DNA of 5,837 nucleotides from an uncultured Pyrinomonas sp. (GCA_937135995.1 CAKZOF010000366.1:1-5837), one strand, 5' to 3'; positions 1 through 5,837 are shown, numbered from the stretch's first letter. Numbers and translations: made by a program. The notes: a model not told the origin generated them from the letters alone.

Positions 1-456
1 CAGGTGGTCATCGCGGGCCACGCGGGCGCGGTTGAACGGGCCATCGAGTTGCTGCGCGCGCGCGGTGTGCGGCGCGCTGTGCGGCTCGCCGTGAGCGCAC
101 CGTTTCATTGCGAGTTGATGCGCCCGGCTGCCGACAAGCTTGCGCGCGCGCTCGAACAGGTGGAGTTTCGCGACCTCGACGTGCCGCTCGTAACCAACGT
201 CGAAGCAAGCATCATCCGGCGCGGCACGGAAGCGCGCGCGGCGCTCATCAAACAGGTCGCGTCGCCCGTCCGGTGGCGCGAATCGGTCGAGCGGCTGGCG
301 AGCGAAGGTGTCGAGCTGTTCATCGAACTCGGTCCCGGCAAAGTGCTTTCCGGGTTGATCCGGCAGACCGTTGCCACGGCGCGCACGTTGAACGTCGAGG
401 ACGCGAGCAGCTTGCGCGCCGCGCAGAACGGCACGAGACAGAGCGCGGTCTCGTAG
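1..456 (+). CDS. fabD: Malonyl-CoA:ACP transacylase, C-terminal part (cut by left edge)
   Basis: FabD moves the malonyl group from malonyl-CoA to the phosphopantetheine arm of acyl carrier protein, supplying the extender unit for fatty-acid synthesis in the cytoplasm. The reading frame is open from base 1 and ends at TAG 454-456, giving 151 visible residues of a protein usually near 310. It opens with QVVIAGH, the family's usual segment just before the ferredoxin-like subdomain. VSAPFHC (residues 31-37) contains the family's catalytic histidine (H36). VTNVEA, the QVASPVRW segment and ELGPGKVLSGL follow in the expected order. The nucleophile serine (GHSxGE) lies outside the window. acpP begins 71 bases downstream, consistent with one operon. 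The last 20 or so residues are family-variable. Identification is secure. Confidence 0.95.
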   Translation, partial: QVVIAGHAGAVERAIELLRARGVRRAVRLAVSAPFHCELMRPAADKLARALEQVEFRDLDVPLVTNVEASIIRRGTEARAALIKQVASPVRWRESVERLASEGVELFIELGPGKVLSGLIRQTVATARTLNVEDASSLRAAQNGTRQSAVS

Positions 457-510
457 AAACCAACGCGCGCGGAAAGTTCGTCGATTCAAAGAGGTTTCAT
501 CATTTCGATT

Positions 511-516
511 AGGAGG
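511..516 (+). promoter_or_regulatory. Ribosome binding site of acpP
   Basis: A full AGGAGG lies 11 bases before the acpP ATG, and a further GGAG-like run extends it to base 519. The strong match fits the high expression expected for acyl carrier protein. Confidence 0.8.
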
Positions 517-527
517 AGCAAGCGCAA

Positions 528-776
528 ATGCCCGATCCGGAGATCGAAGCCAAAGTCAAGCAGATTATCGTCGATGAGCTGGGAGTGGACGAAAACGAAG
601 TGACGCCCAACGCACGGTTCATCGATGATCTCGGCGCTGACTCGTTGGATACGGTAGAACTCGTCATGCGGTTCGAAGAGGAGTTCGGCATCGAGATTCC
701 AGACGAAGACGCTGAGAAGATCCAGAGCGTGCGTGACGCTTACAATTACATTGATCAGCACCTGAAGAAGTCGTAG
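528..776 (+). CDS. acpP: Acyl carrier protein
   Basis: AcpP carries acyl intermediates as thioesters on a 4'-phosphopantetheine arm and is the shared substrate of FabD and FabF on either side. The 82-residue acidic protein has the family layout: helix 1 (about residues 5-18), then [30 protein letters not shown], then the acidic recognition helix continuing to [13 protein letters not shown], then the last helix ([12 protein letters not shown]). Ser39 in the DSL motif is the expected phosphopantetheine attachment site. ATG at 528 is chosen because of the AGGAGG upstream and because the length matches the family (77-82 residues). fabF follows 125 bases later, with a strong hairpin in the gap. 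Members of the same fold serve polyketide or peptide synthesis, but the neighbours fit the fatty-acid housekeeping copy. Confidence 0.97.
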   Translation: MPDPEIEAKVKQIIVDELGVDENEVTPNARFIDDLGADSLDTVELVMRFEEEFGIEIPDEDAEKIQSVRDAYNYIDQHLKKS

Positions 777-778
777 CG

Positions 779-818
779 CGAAACGGCGAAGCGTCCAGCT
801 GCTTCGCCGTCTTCGTTT
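779..818 (+). terminator. Hairpin between acpP and fabF (attenuator or partial terminator)
   Basis: A perfect 10-bp stem (783-792 with 801-810, ACGGCGAAGC/GCTTCGCCGT) encloses an 8-base loop. CGAA 779-782 pairs with TTCG 812-815 across a single bulged C (811), giving 14 pairs in all. Only three T bases follow (816-818), so this is a weak intrinsic terminator by the T-tract rule. It starts 2 bases after the acpP stop and could let acpP be transcribed in excess of fabF, or protect the 3' end of an acpP message. The pairing is seen directly; the role is inferred. Confidence 0.5.
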
Positions 819-822
819 AGGT

Positions 823-865
823 CGCGGCGCGCCAGAACGTTTCGCCACAACGGGCGCGCGCCGCG
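823..865. repeat. Second GC-rich inverted repeat in the acpP-fabF gap
   Basis: CGCGGCGCGC at 823-832 is the exact reverse complement of 856-865, with 23 bases between. It stands just after the acpP hairpin and ends about 25 bases before the fabF ribosome binding site. No T tract follows. The low-complexity GC composition makes chance pairing more likely than for the first hairpin. Confidence 0.35.
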
Positions 866-890
866 CGGGAACAAGAACGGGAATAAGAAG

Positions 891-895
891 AGGAG
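891..895 (+). promoter_or_regulatory. Ribosome binding site fixing the TTG start of fabF
   Basis: AGGAG lies 6 bases before TTG 902. There is no ATG at this end of the frame, so this site together with the match of the N-terminus to the family decides the TTG start. Confidence 0.7.
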
Positions 896-901
896 TGGAC
901 C

Positions 902-2143
902 TTGAAACGTCGCGTCGTAGTTACAGGTCTCGGTCTCGTCACTCCGATCGGCAACTCGGTCGAGGCGACGTGGTCCAGTTTGATGGCAGGGCGAAGCGGC
1001 GTCGATTATATTCGCAAATTCGATGCTTCGACCTTCCCCGTTAGGATCGCCGCCGAGGTCAAGGACTTCGATCCGCTCGATTACGTCGAGAAGAAAGAGG
1101 CGCGCAAGATGGGCTCTTTCATCCACTACGCCATCGCCGCCTCGGACGAAGCATTGCGCGACAGCGGTTTGCGCATCACGCCCGAAATCGCCGAACGGGT
1201 CGGCACTTACATCAGCAGCGGCATCGGAGATTTCTGGGCCATCGAACGTGAGCACTCCAAGCTTCTGAGCGAAGGACCGGAGCGCATCTCGCCGTTTTTC
1301 ATCGTCTCGGCCATCGTCAATCTCGCTGCCGGTCAAGTCTCGATTCGCACCGGTGCCAAAGGCCCCAACTCGGCCACGGCGACCGCGTGTTCGGCCGGCG
1401 CGCATGCGATCGGCGATTCGTTCAAGATCATCCAGCGCGGAGACGCCGACGTGATGATCTGCGGCGGTGCCGAATCGGCCATCACGCCGATGAGCGTGGC
1501 GGGCTTTGCCGCCATGCGCGCCCTGTCGACACGCAACGACGATCCGCTTCGCGCGTCGCGCCCTTTTGATGCCGACCGCGATGGGTTCGTCATCGGCGAA
1601 GGTGCTGGCATCATGATCCTCGAAGAGCTGGAGTTCGCCCGTCGCCGCGGCGCGCGCATCTACGCCGAAATCGTCGGCTATGGCATGACCGCCGACGCTT
1701 ACCACATCACGCAGCCGGATGAGACGGCTTCGGGCGCGGTGCGCGTTATGCAGATGGCGATGCGCGATGCCGGAGTCGCGCCGGAACAGGTCGGCTACAT
1801 CAACGCGCACGGCACTTCGACGCCGTACAACGATCGGCTGGAGACGCTGGCGATCAAGAAAGCTTTCGGTGAGCACGCCTACAAGCTAGCCGTCAGTTCG
1901 ACCAAGTCGATGACCGGACATCTGCTCGGTGCCGCCGGCGGCATCGAAGCGGTCTTCTCTGTGCTGGCGATTGCGCGCAAAATGCTGCCGCCGACGATCA
2001 ACTACACGACGCCCGACCCGGCGTGCGATCTCGATTACGTTCCCAACGAACCGCGCGAGGCGCAGGTCGAATGCGCGCTCTCGAATTCGTTCGGGTTCGG
2101 CGGCACCAACGCGGCACTTCTTTTCCGTCGTTACGAGGAGTGA
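902..2143 (+). CDS. fabF: Beta-ketoacyl-ACP synthase II
   Basis: FabF carries out the decarboxylating Claisen condensation of acyl-ACP with malonyl-ACP, the elongation step of fatty-acid synthesis. The 413-residue protein has the full two-domain thiolase fold. Its active site has the same numbering as I recall for E. coli FabF: Cys163 in TACSAG, His303 in NAHGTSTP, Lys335 in SSTKSMTGH and His340 in the same motif. The gatekeeper phenylalanine lies in NSFGFGGTN (residues 395-403). The start is TTG at 902: the translation [11 protein letters not shown] aligns with the family start and AGGAG sits 6 bases upstream. The stop overlaps the etfB ribosome binding site region, which implies coupled expression with etfB. 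FabB-like synthases share the motifs, but the length and acpP linkage favour FabF. Confidence 0.96.
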   Translation: MKRRVVVTGLGLVTPIGNSVEATWSSLMAGRSGVDYIRKFDASTFPVRIAAEVKDFDPLDYVEKKEARKMGSFIHYAIAASDEALRDSGLRITPEIAERVGTYISSGIGDFWAIEREHSKLLSEGPERISPFFIVSAIVNLAAGQVSIRTGAKGPNSATATACSAGAHAIGDSFKIIQRGDADVMICGGAESAITPMSVAGFAAMRALSTRNDDPLRASRPFDADRDGFVIGEGAGIMILEELEFARRRGARIYAEIVGYGMTADAYHITQPDETASGAVRVMQMAMRDAGVAPEQVGYINAHGTSTPYNDRLETLAIKKAFGEHAYKLAVSSTKSMTGHLLGAAGGIEAVFSVLAIARKMLPPTINYTTPDPACDLDYVPNEPREAQVECALSNSFGFGGTNAALLFRRYEE

Positions 2144-2149
2144 GCGAAG

Positions 2150-2923
2150 ATGAAGATCATCGTCTTAGTCAAACAGGTCCCGGACAAAGATGCTATCCTG
2201 CGCATCAACAAGGAAGGGACGTGGATCGAGGAGAGCGATCTTTCGTACGAGGTCAACGAGTCGGACGCCTACGCACTGGAAGAAGCGCTGCGGCTCAAAG
2301 AGAAGCACGGTGGCGAGGTGATCGTCTGCTCGATGGGACCGCAGCGTGTGAAGACGACGATCAAAGACGCGCTCGCGCGCGGGGCCGACCGCGCCATCCA
2401 TATCGTGGGCGACGAATTGATCCATCTTCCGCCGCTGGCTGCCGCGCGCTTGATCGCCGATGCCATCCGCGACGAAGCGGCGGACCTCATTCTGACCGGC
2501 CTGCAGTCGGACGATTACGGCTACGCGCAGACGGGCGTCATCGTGGCTGAACTTCTCGGTCTGCCGCATGCGACCATCGTCATCGAGGTCGAAAAGAACG
2601 ACGGCCAGTTGCGCGTCAAACGCGAACTTGAAAGCGGATGGTATCAGTGGTCCAGCATGCCGCTGCCAGCGCTGTTGACGATCCAATCCGGCATCAACCA
2701 GATCCGCTATGCTAGTTTGAAAGGTATCATGGCGGCGAAAAAGAAGGAGATACGCGAGGTGCAGCCGAACGTCGCCGCCGTCGGCGAGTTGGTCCACCAG
2801 CGTTTGACCAAGGTCTATTTCCCGCAGAAGAGCAAAAGGACGCAGTTTCTGGGGGACGGCGACGCCAAAGCAGCCGCCGCGCAGCTCGCCGAAAAGCTGC
2901 ACACCGAGGTGCGCGTCATCTAG
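2150..2923 (+). CDS. etfB: Electron transfer flavoprotein beta subunit (EtfB/FixA family)
   Basis: The beta subunit pairs with EtfA. The heterodimer carries electrons between acyl-CoA dehydrogenase-type flavoenzymes and a membrane quinone reductase, or bifurcates them in some lineages. The 257-residue protein starts MKIIVLVKQVPD. It has the nucleotide-site loop GLQSDDYGYAQTG (117-129), the conserved MPLPALLTIQSGINQIRYASLKGIMAAKKKEI run (170-201), and ALEEALRLKEKHGGEV (42-56). The usual NPxD-type loop reads NESD (36-39), and the segment ELESGWYQW (159-167) replaces the more usual glycine- and acid-rich signature. I believe these variants occur in an EtfB subgroup, but cannot verify it here. 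ATG 2150 follows GAGGAG (2135-2140) and lies 6 bases after the fabF stop, so it is probably translated with fabF. No etfA follows: coding homology stops at 2923. AMP or FAD binding cannot be decided by eye. Confidence 0.93.
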   Translation: MKIIVLVKQVPDKDAILRINKEGTWIEESDLSYEVNESDAYALEEALRLKEKHGGEVIVCSMGPQRVKTTIKDALARGADRAIHIVGDELIHLPPLAAARLIADAIRDEAADLILTGLQSDDYGYAQTGVIVAELLGLPHATIVIEVEKNDGQLRVKRELESGWYQWSSMPLPALLTIQSGINQIRYASLKGIMAAKKKEIREVQPNVAAVGELVHQRLTKVYFPQKSKRTQFLGDGDAKAAAAQLAEKLHTEVRVI

Positions 2924-3070
2924 CTGCGTCGTGTGAAGGCGACGTGGGGAGCGCATTCTCATGTGCGCATGATCACAAGCGGGAAGAGAGTTCTGGCAGG
3001 CAACGAATCTGCAATCGTCCGAAGGAGTCGAGCGACGTATTGGATACTGGTAACTGATTTAATGGTCGTA
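2924..3070. other. Intergenic stretch after etfB, no gene seen
   Basis: No plausible coding frame or strong terminator is visible. A short hairpin (TCATG 2959-2963 with CATGA 2968-2972) lacks a T tract. Base composition shifts from the GC-rich operon toward AT-rich near 3050, marking the start of the remnant zone. Confidence 0.5.
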
Positions 3071-3072
3071 TG

Positions 3073-3143
3073 TTGACATTTATTGATTTTTGCGCCATGT
3101 TAAAAGTCTCGGGTACTTGACGTTTTATTGATTTTTGCGTCAT
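3073..3143. repeat. Two imperfect direct repeats, possible transposon-end binding sites
   Basis: Unit 1 (3073-3098) and unit 2 (3117-3143) share TTGAC, then TTTATTGATTTTTGCG, then C/T and CAT. They differ by a few substitutions and one extra T, with an offset of 44-45 bases. Read on the minus strand, unit 2 begins TGACG and ends CGTCA, so its outer edges are inverted. Multiple short repeats at an end beginning TG, here TGTTGACA at 3071, are typical of IS21-family termini. No istA or istB gene lies beside them, so this would be an orphan end. The repeats are seen directly; the IS21 link is inference. Tandem promoters (TTGACA/TTGACG as -35 boxes) are an alternative, but the -10 matches are poor. 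Confidence 0.45.
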
Positions 3144-3144
3144 A

Positions 3145-3359
3145 TATGAGCCTTCTCCGCAGACGTTCTGTGGAGGGGATAACCATCCGCGCTCCGAAAA
3201 AGCAAGTCCTCGAGGTGCTGATTGAAAGGCATCTTGAGAGATTGAAAGGGTGTGATAGTGCTCCCTTGGAAGTCCTGAAGGGGAATCCTCGACTCGAGAG
3301 ATTTTCTCGACAGGATTTCTCAACCCCTGGAGTGTGGATAAACGTCTATAGAAGGGGGA
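3145..3359. other. Unassigned stretch between repeat pair and gene remnant
   Basis: No recognisable protein emerges on either strand. A frame from ATG 3146 to TGA 3388 would encode 80 residues, but it has no ribosome binding site, resembles nothing I know, and its end runs antisense into the remnant next door. Visible small features are GATTGAAAGG repeated at 3220-3229 and 3240-3249 (20-base period) and a 6-bp stem TCGAGA/TCTCGA (3294-3299 with 3305-3310). It may be the inside of a decayed mobile element. Confidence 0.3.
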
Positions 3360-3551
3360 ACTATAAACGCCCGGCACAAGAGCTGTGAATAGTGCGTGCC
3401 CTTGTTCATCGCTGACGGCTTCGGCGACTGTTATGCTCCCATCTGCAGTCAGCAACGAGCATCGGGCGTTGACTACTGGCTGATTGTGTTCGTCGGTAAT
3501 TTTTAGGTTCAATCCGGTTGGCTAGGTAGCAGATGGGGGATTAAAGGTCGG
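3360..3551 (-). pseudogene. Remnant of a carboxypeptidase-regulatory-like (Ig-like beta-sandwich) domain
   Basis: On the minus strand, 3521 down to about 3363 reads PTGLNLKITDEHNQPVVNARCSLL..., then AVSDEQGHALFTALVPGVY. This is the standard pattern of carboxypeptidase-regulatory-like domains: a lead strand, D-x-x-x-x-PV-x-x-A, a diverged strand, then D-E-x-G-x-x-x-F-x-x-L-x-PG-x-Y. Such domains sit at the N-terminus of large outer-membrane or secreted proteins. Upstream in the same frame PTFNPPSAT is followed by TAG (3522-3524), which could be a CAG-to-TAG nonsense change, and a TAA lies at 3552-3554. After VPGVY the frame stays open but similarity is lost near 3360. No ATG or signal peptide is seen. 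I read it as a broken fragment whose flanks are gone; the parent protein is unknown. Confidence 0.5.
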
Positions 3552-3692
3552 TTAAACTCAAATTATTTTCTCCTGTGTCTGCCGTCGTGGGGAAGACGAC
3601 GCGCGTTGCTTCGATGGATGACATAGCTAGCTGTGTGTTCCACTAGATCTGTTGTCTCGGTCTTTTCGCTGCACAGGCTGCAAAACTGGTCA
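3552..3692. other. Leader region before the porin gene
   Basis: AT-rich at 3552-3572, so a promoter for the porin could lie here, but no convincing -35/-10 pair stands out. A 6-bp stem (CGTCGT 3583-3588 with ACGACG 3596-3601) is present. The porin frame is open back to GTG 3633. Confidence 0.25.
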
Positions 3693-5081
3693 ATGCTGGC
3701 CGTGACGCATAGTCTGAGTTCAACCATCCGCTCGATTCCGGCGCTTCTTGCGACTTTCCTCTTCGCGGCGACAGCTTTCGCTCAGTTGCAAGATAGCCAA
3801 GGGCAAACTGCAACGATCTTCGATCATCGAGCGAACGGTAGAGTCTGGCTCTCCGGCCAGATAAACTTCATCTTCCAGTGGCATCCACCGTTCCGTGCAA
3901 AATACAGCGGGGAAAACAGCTTGAATCCCAACCGAGAGCATGCTCTCTCACGGGTACTTACTCTTTACACTGGAGTGAGGGTCACGAAAAGCACCGAGTT
4001 TCTGCTGGATCTGGAGAGCGCTGGCGGTAAAGGCATAAGTGATGCGCTGGGGCTGGCTGGCTACACGAACTTGGACGTGGTCCGCAATCCGACTTTGGGG
4101 GCGAAACCTTATCTCGCTCGTCTGATGGTGCGCCAAGTCATTCCGCTCGGCAAAGAGCGGATCGAAGTTGAACCCGATCAACTGCATCTTCTCTCCAAAC
4201 TGCCAGCGCGCAGGCTGGAGGTGCGGGCCGGTAAGTTCAGCTTGGCGGACTTCTTCGACCTGAATTCGGTCGGCAGTGACAGTCACCTTCAGTTCATGAA
4301 TTGGACCGTTGATAACAACGGTGCTTACGACTATGCCGCTGATACTCGTGGTTATACCTACGGTGTGTTGGTCGAGTACCAAGACCGACACTGGGGAGCG
4401 CGATTCGCGGAGGCGTTGATGCCCAAAGTGGCCAACGGAATCAAGCTGGATTGGAAGCTGCGGCGCGCTCGGGCAGAGAACTTGGAGATCGAGCTGCGGC
4501 GCAGTCTGTTCCGCGGGAGAGCCGGATCGTACAGATTGCTCGCTTACGTTAATCACGCGAATATGGGAAGTTACGATGAAGCGATCGAAGCTTACCTGGC
4601 GGGCAAAGAGCGTCAACCGAACATCGAAGCGCATCGCCGCCAAGGACGCGTCAAGTATGGCTTCGGTGCCAATTTCGAGCAGGAAATCAATGCTCGAATG
4701 CGAATATTCGGTCGTTGGGGATGGAACGAAGGGCGTCACGAATCATTCGCTTACACCGAGGCCAACGACACGGTTGAGTTTGGGGGCGATGTGCGAGGCG
4801 ATCTGTGGCACCGCAGAGGCGACAAGATCGGAGTGGCTTGGGTGAGCAATGGCCTCTCGGGATCTCATCGTCGGTATTTGGCGCTGGGCGGACATGGATT
4901 TTTGCTCGGCGATGGGGCGCTCGATTACGGGCGAGAGCGCATCTTCGAGAGTTATTACACACTCCATCTTTGGCGAGGCATATTCGGCTCTGCCGATTTG
5001 CAATACATAGTCAATCCCGGATACAACCGCGATCGTGGCCCGGTGATCGTCCCTGCACTGCGTCTACACCTCGATTTCTGA
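3693..5081 (+). CDS. OprB-family carbohydrate-selective porin
   Basis: Outer-membrane beta-barrel expected to pass sugars or other small solutes into the periplasm; the substrate cannot be told from sequence. From ATG 3693 it has 462 residues. A signal peptide is clear: a short N-region with one arginine (TIRS), a hydrophobic core ALLATFLFAATAFA, and a probable cut after AFA before QLQDSQ (residue 30/31). The mature part has many alternating, aromatic-rich strands, LVRNP-type and AGKFSLADFFDLN segments, and the SADLQYIVNPGYNRDRGP run near the end that is typical of OprB. It ends RLHLDF, with the C-terminal phenylalanine used for barrel assembly. The frame extends to GTG 3633, but that adds residues ahead of the signal peptide; neither start has a good ribosome binding site. 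It stands alone between remnants, so regulation and partners are not evident. Confidence 0.8.
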   Translation: MLAVTHSLSSTIRSIPALLATFLFAATAFAQLQDSQGQTATIFDHRANGRVWLSGQINFIFQWHPPFRAKYSGENSLNPNREHALSRVLTLYTGVRVTKSTEFLLDLESAGGKGISDALGLAGYTNLDVVRNPTLGAKPYLARLMVRQVIPLGKERIEVEPDQLHLLSKLPARRLEVRAGKFSLADFFDLNSVGSDSHLQFMNWTVDNNGAYDYAADTRGYTYGVLVEYQDRHWGARFAEALMPKVANGIKLDWKLRRARAENLEIELRRSLFRGRAGSYRLLAYVNHANMGSYDEAIEAYLAGKERQPNIEAHRRQGRVKYGFGANFEQEINARMRIFGRWGWNEGRHESFAYTEANDTVEFGGDVRGDLWHRRGDKIGVAWVSNGLSGSHRRYLALGGHGFLLGDGALDYGRERIFESYYTLHLWRGIFGSADLQYIVNPGYNRDRGPVIVPALRLHLDF

Positions 5082-5101
5082 ACCGCACGAAGAGCACATC
5101 G

Positions 5102-5139
5102 AGCGATCTCTCGAGTGAGAGTTTGATCGCTTCGCTTTT
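5102..5139 (+). terminator. Probable intrinsic terminator of the porin gene
   Basis: AGCGATC (5102-5108) pairs perfectly with GATCGCT (5125-5131). Inside, TCTC 5109-5112 pairs with GAGA 5117-5120 around loop GAGT, leaving a 4-base bulge. TTTT follows at 5136-5139. It lies 20 bases after the porin stop. The T tract is short and slightly displaced, so strength is uncertain. Confidence 0.45.
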
Positions 5140-5381
5140 GGCTCGACGTACAAGGGTCGTAGGGTCCCAGGCGTATTGGTACTTATGTGGGGCCATCAGA
5201 CTAAACGCCGATTCTGATGTAGGATGATCCCATCCAGGAGGTTCAATCGGCGGAGCGGCGCGCAGACCATAGTGCGCCTAGCGTACATTGCATGGTTTGC
5301 TTGGTGCACCCGCAATTCATCCCGCGATAGCGAGTCGCTGCCTTCCCTTGCGAAGGTGCTATGAAGGGCACATCTATCTCC
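5140..5381. other. Non-coding stretch, no gene seen
   Basis: No frame here resembles a protein. AGGAGG at 5237-5242 is not followed by a credible gene. Only weak 5-bp stems occur (for example CCTTC 5341-5345 with GAAGG 5352-5356). Confidence 0.4.
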
Positions 5382-5423
5382 AAAACGTCTTGACGTTTTC
5401 GCCTGAGGGCGTACCCTCAGGCG
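5382..5423. repeat. Two abutting perfect palindromes
   Basis: AAAACGTC (5382-5389) and GACGTTTT (5392-5399) are exact inverted copies around TT. Directly after them, CGCCTGAGGG (5400-5409) and CCCTCAGGCG (5414-5423) form a perfect 10-bp stem with a 4-base loop CGTA. No T tract follows the GC stem on the + strand. On the minus strand it would be followed by the AT-flanked hairpin ending in TTTT, so a terminator for transcripts leaving the insertion sequence is possible. Other options are a REP-like repeat or a protein binding site. The pairing is certain; the role is not. Confidence 0.55.
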
Positions 5424-5452
5424 CTCGTCCTTGCTCACCAAGATCGCCCCTA

Positions 5453-5837
5453 GAGGCTGTTATGAACTATGATCGACTATTTCCATCACTCGTTTGAGTA
5501 TCAAGATCGCATAGGCTAGAAAATGCAGCCCCGCCAACGTCTCCGGCAATCGCTCGTAATCTCTGGCTAGGCGGCGAAACCGTGCCGCCCACGCGAAACT
5601 TCTCTCGACCACCCAGCGGCGCGGCAACAGCACCAACCCTTTCTTCGCTTCCGTGAGCTTCATGACTTCGCACTTCATTCCATGCTCAGCCGCAGCTTTC
5701 CGCGCCTTGTCACCCGTGTAACCCTGATCAGCCAAGGCGACTTCCACCTGCTCGCCCGTTGCCTCCTGCACAGAGGCCACCAACTGCGCGCCCTGCGCAC
5801 GATCCTGCTCGTCGGCCGCCGTGACATGCAACCGCAG
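5453..5837 (-). mobile_element. IS5-family insertion sequence, 3' end (continues past right edge)
   Basis: The transposase-coding part reaches to within about 10 bases of a likely terminal inverted repeat starting GAGGCTGTTATGAAC at 5453; the transposase stop (TAA, 5462-5460) falls inside it. The flank reads CTA just before the end, compatible with the short TNA or CTAG-like targets of IS5-family elements. The partner inverted repeat is outside the window, so the exact boundary and target duplication are inferred. Confidence 0.7.
5460..5837 (-). CDS. IS5-family DDE transposase, C-terminal part (cut by right edge)
   Basis: Catalyses cut and rejoining of the insertion sequence ends. Visible are 125 residues, open to the right edge and ending at TAA 5462-5460. 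The frame carries [10 protein letters not shown] (residues 3-12), then the second catalytic aspartate in [10 protein letters not shown] (Asp37 of the visible part). The signature [22 protein letters not shown] (74-95) has Glu78 as the third catalytic residue of the DDE triad. The tail [13 protein letters not shown] is also typical of the family. The first aspartate lies outside the window. No frameshift is seen in the visible part, so this end looks intact. A short upstream frame, as in two-frame IS5 subgroups, cannot be excluded. Confidence 0.92.
   Translation of the reverse strand: MRLHVTAADEQDRAQGAQLVASVQEATGEQVEVALADQGYTGDKARKAAAEHGMKCEVMKLTEAKKGLVLLPRRWVVERSFAWAARFRRLARDYERLPETLAGLHFLAYAILILKRVMEIVDHSS

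Noticed and set aside
755..1876. Long open frame on the minus strand opposite fabF
   Set aside because: It lies antisense to a gene with complete active-site motifs; its arginine-, aspartate- and alanine-rich translation is a codon-bias shadow.
2165..2962. Long open frame on the minus strand opposite etfB
   Set aside because: Shadow of etfB; no family features and low-complexity composition.
2951..2972. Terminator for etfB
   Set aside because: Only 5-bp stems and no T tract.
3073..3143. CRISPR array
   Set aside because: Only two imperfect repeats with a single short spacer and no cas gene.
3073..3148. Tandem sigma-70 promoters (TTGACA and TTGACG)
   Set aside because: The expected -10 positions match TATAAT at only about 3 of 6 bases at normal spacing, and no gene follows closely on the + strand.
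3128..3388. Possible small + strand gene (ATG 3146)
   Set aside because: No ribosome binding site, no recognisable motif, and it runs antisense into the carboxypeptidase-regulatory-like remnant.
3948..4739. Minus-strand open frame opposite the porin
   Set aside because: Antisense to an intact porin with signal peptide and terminal Phe; no recognisable motif.
3064..5161. GGTCGTA at 3064-3070, abutting TGTTGACA, and again at 5155-5161, as a target duplication of a 2-kb element
   Set aside because: The sequence inside the right copy is not an inverted match to TGTTGACATTTATTG, and a 7-base match over 2 kb is fairly likely by chance.

Overview
The window suggests a moderately GC-rich Gram-negative bacterium. 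A lineage in or near Acidobacteriota is my best guess. The basis is the style of the ETF beta protein, an OprB-type outer-membrane porin and a fragment of a carboxypeptidase-regulatory-like domain. This is inference from protein style, not from a marker gene.

Left half (1-2923): a compact + strand operon of core fatty-acid genes. It runs from the C-terminal half of fabD (malonyl-CoA:ACP transacylase), through acpP (acyl carrier protein) and fabF (beta-ketoacyl-ACP synthase II), to etfB/fixA (electron transfer flavoprotein beta subunit). FabD loads malonyl groups onto AcpP, and FabF condenses them with the growing acyl-ACP. ETF beta belongs to acyl-CoA dehydrogenase-type electron transfer. fabG, often found between fabD and acpP, is absent here, and no etfA follows etfB. 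A strong hairpin lies between acpP and fabF.

Middle (2924-3692): no intact gene. It holds a pair of about 27-bp direct repeats that could be a transposon end, an unassigned 200-bp stretch, and a minus-strand fragment of a carboxypeptidase-regulatory-like domain carrying an in-frame stop. It reads as a scar of past insertions or deletions.

Right half (3693-5837): an apparently intact OprB-family porin with a signal peptide and a terminal phenylalanine, followed by a probable terminator. A 300-bp non-coding stretch with two abutting perfect palindromes comes next. Last is one end of an IS5-family insertion sequence whose transposase (minus strand) runs off the right edge.

I see no CRISPR array, tRNA, rRNA or clearly new multi-gene system. 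The less explained parts are the repeat/remnant zone at 3071-3551 and the double palindrome at 5382-5423.
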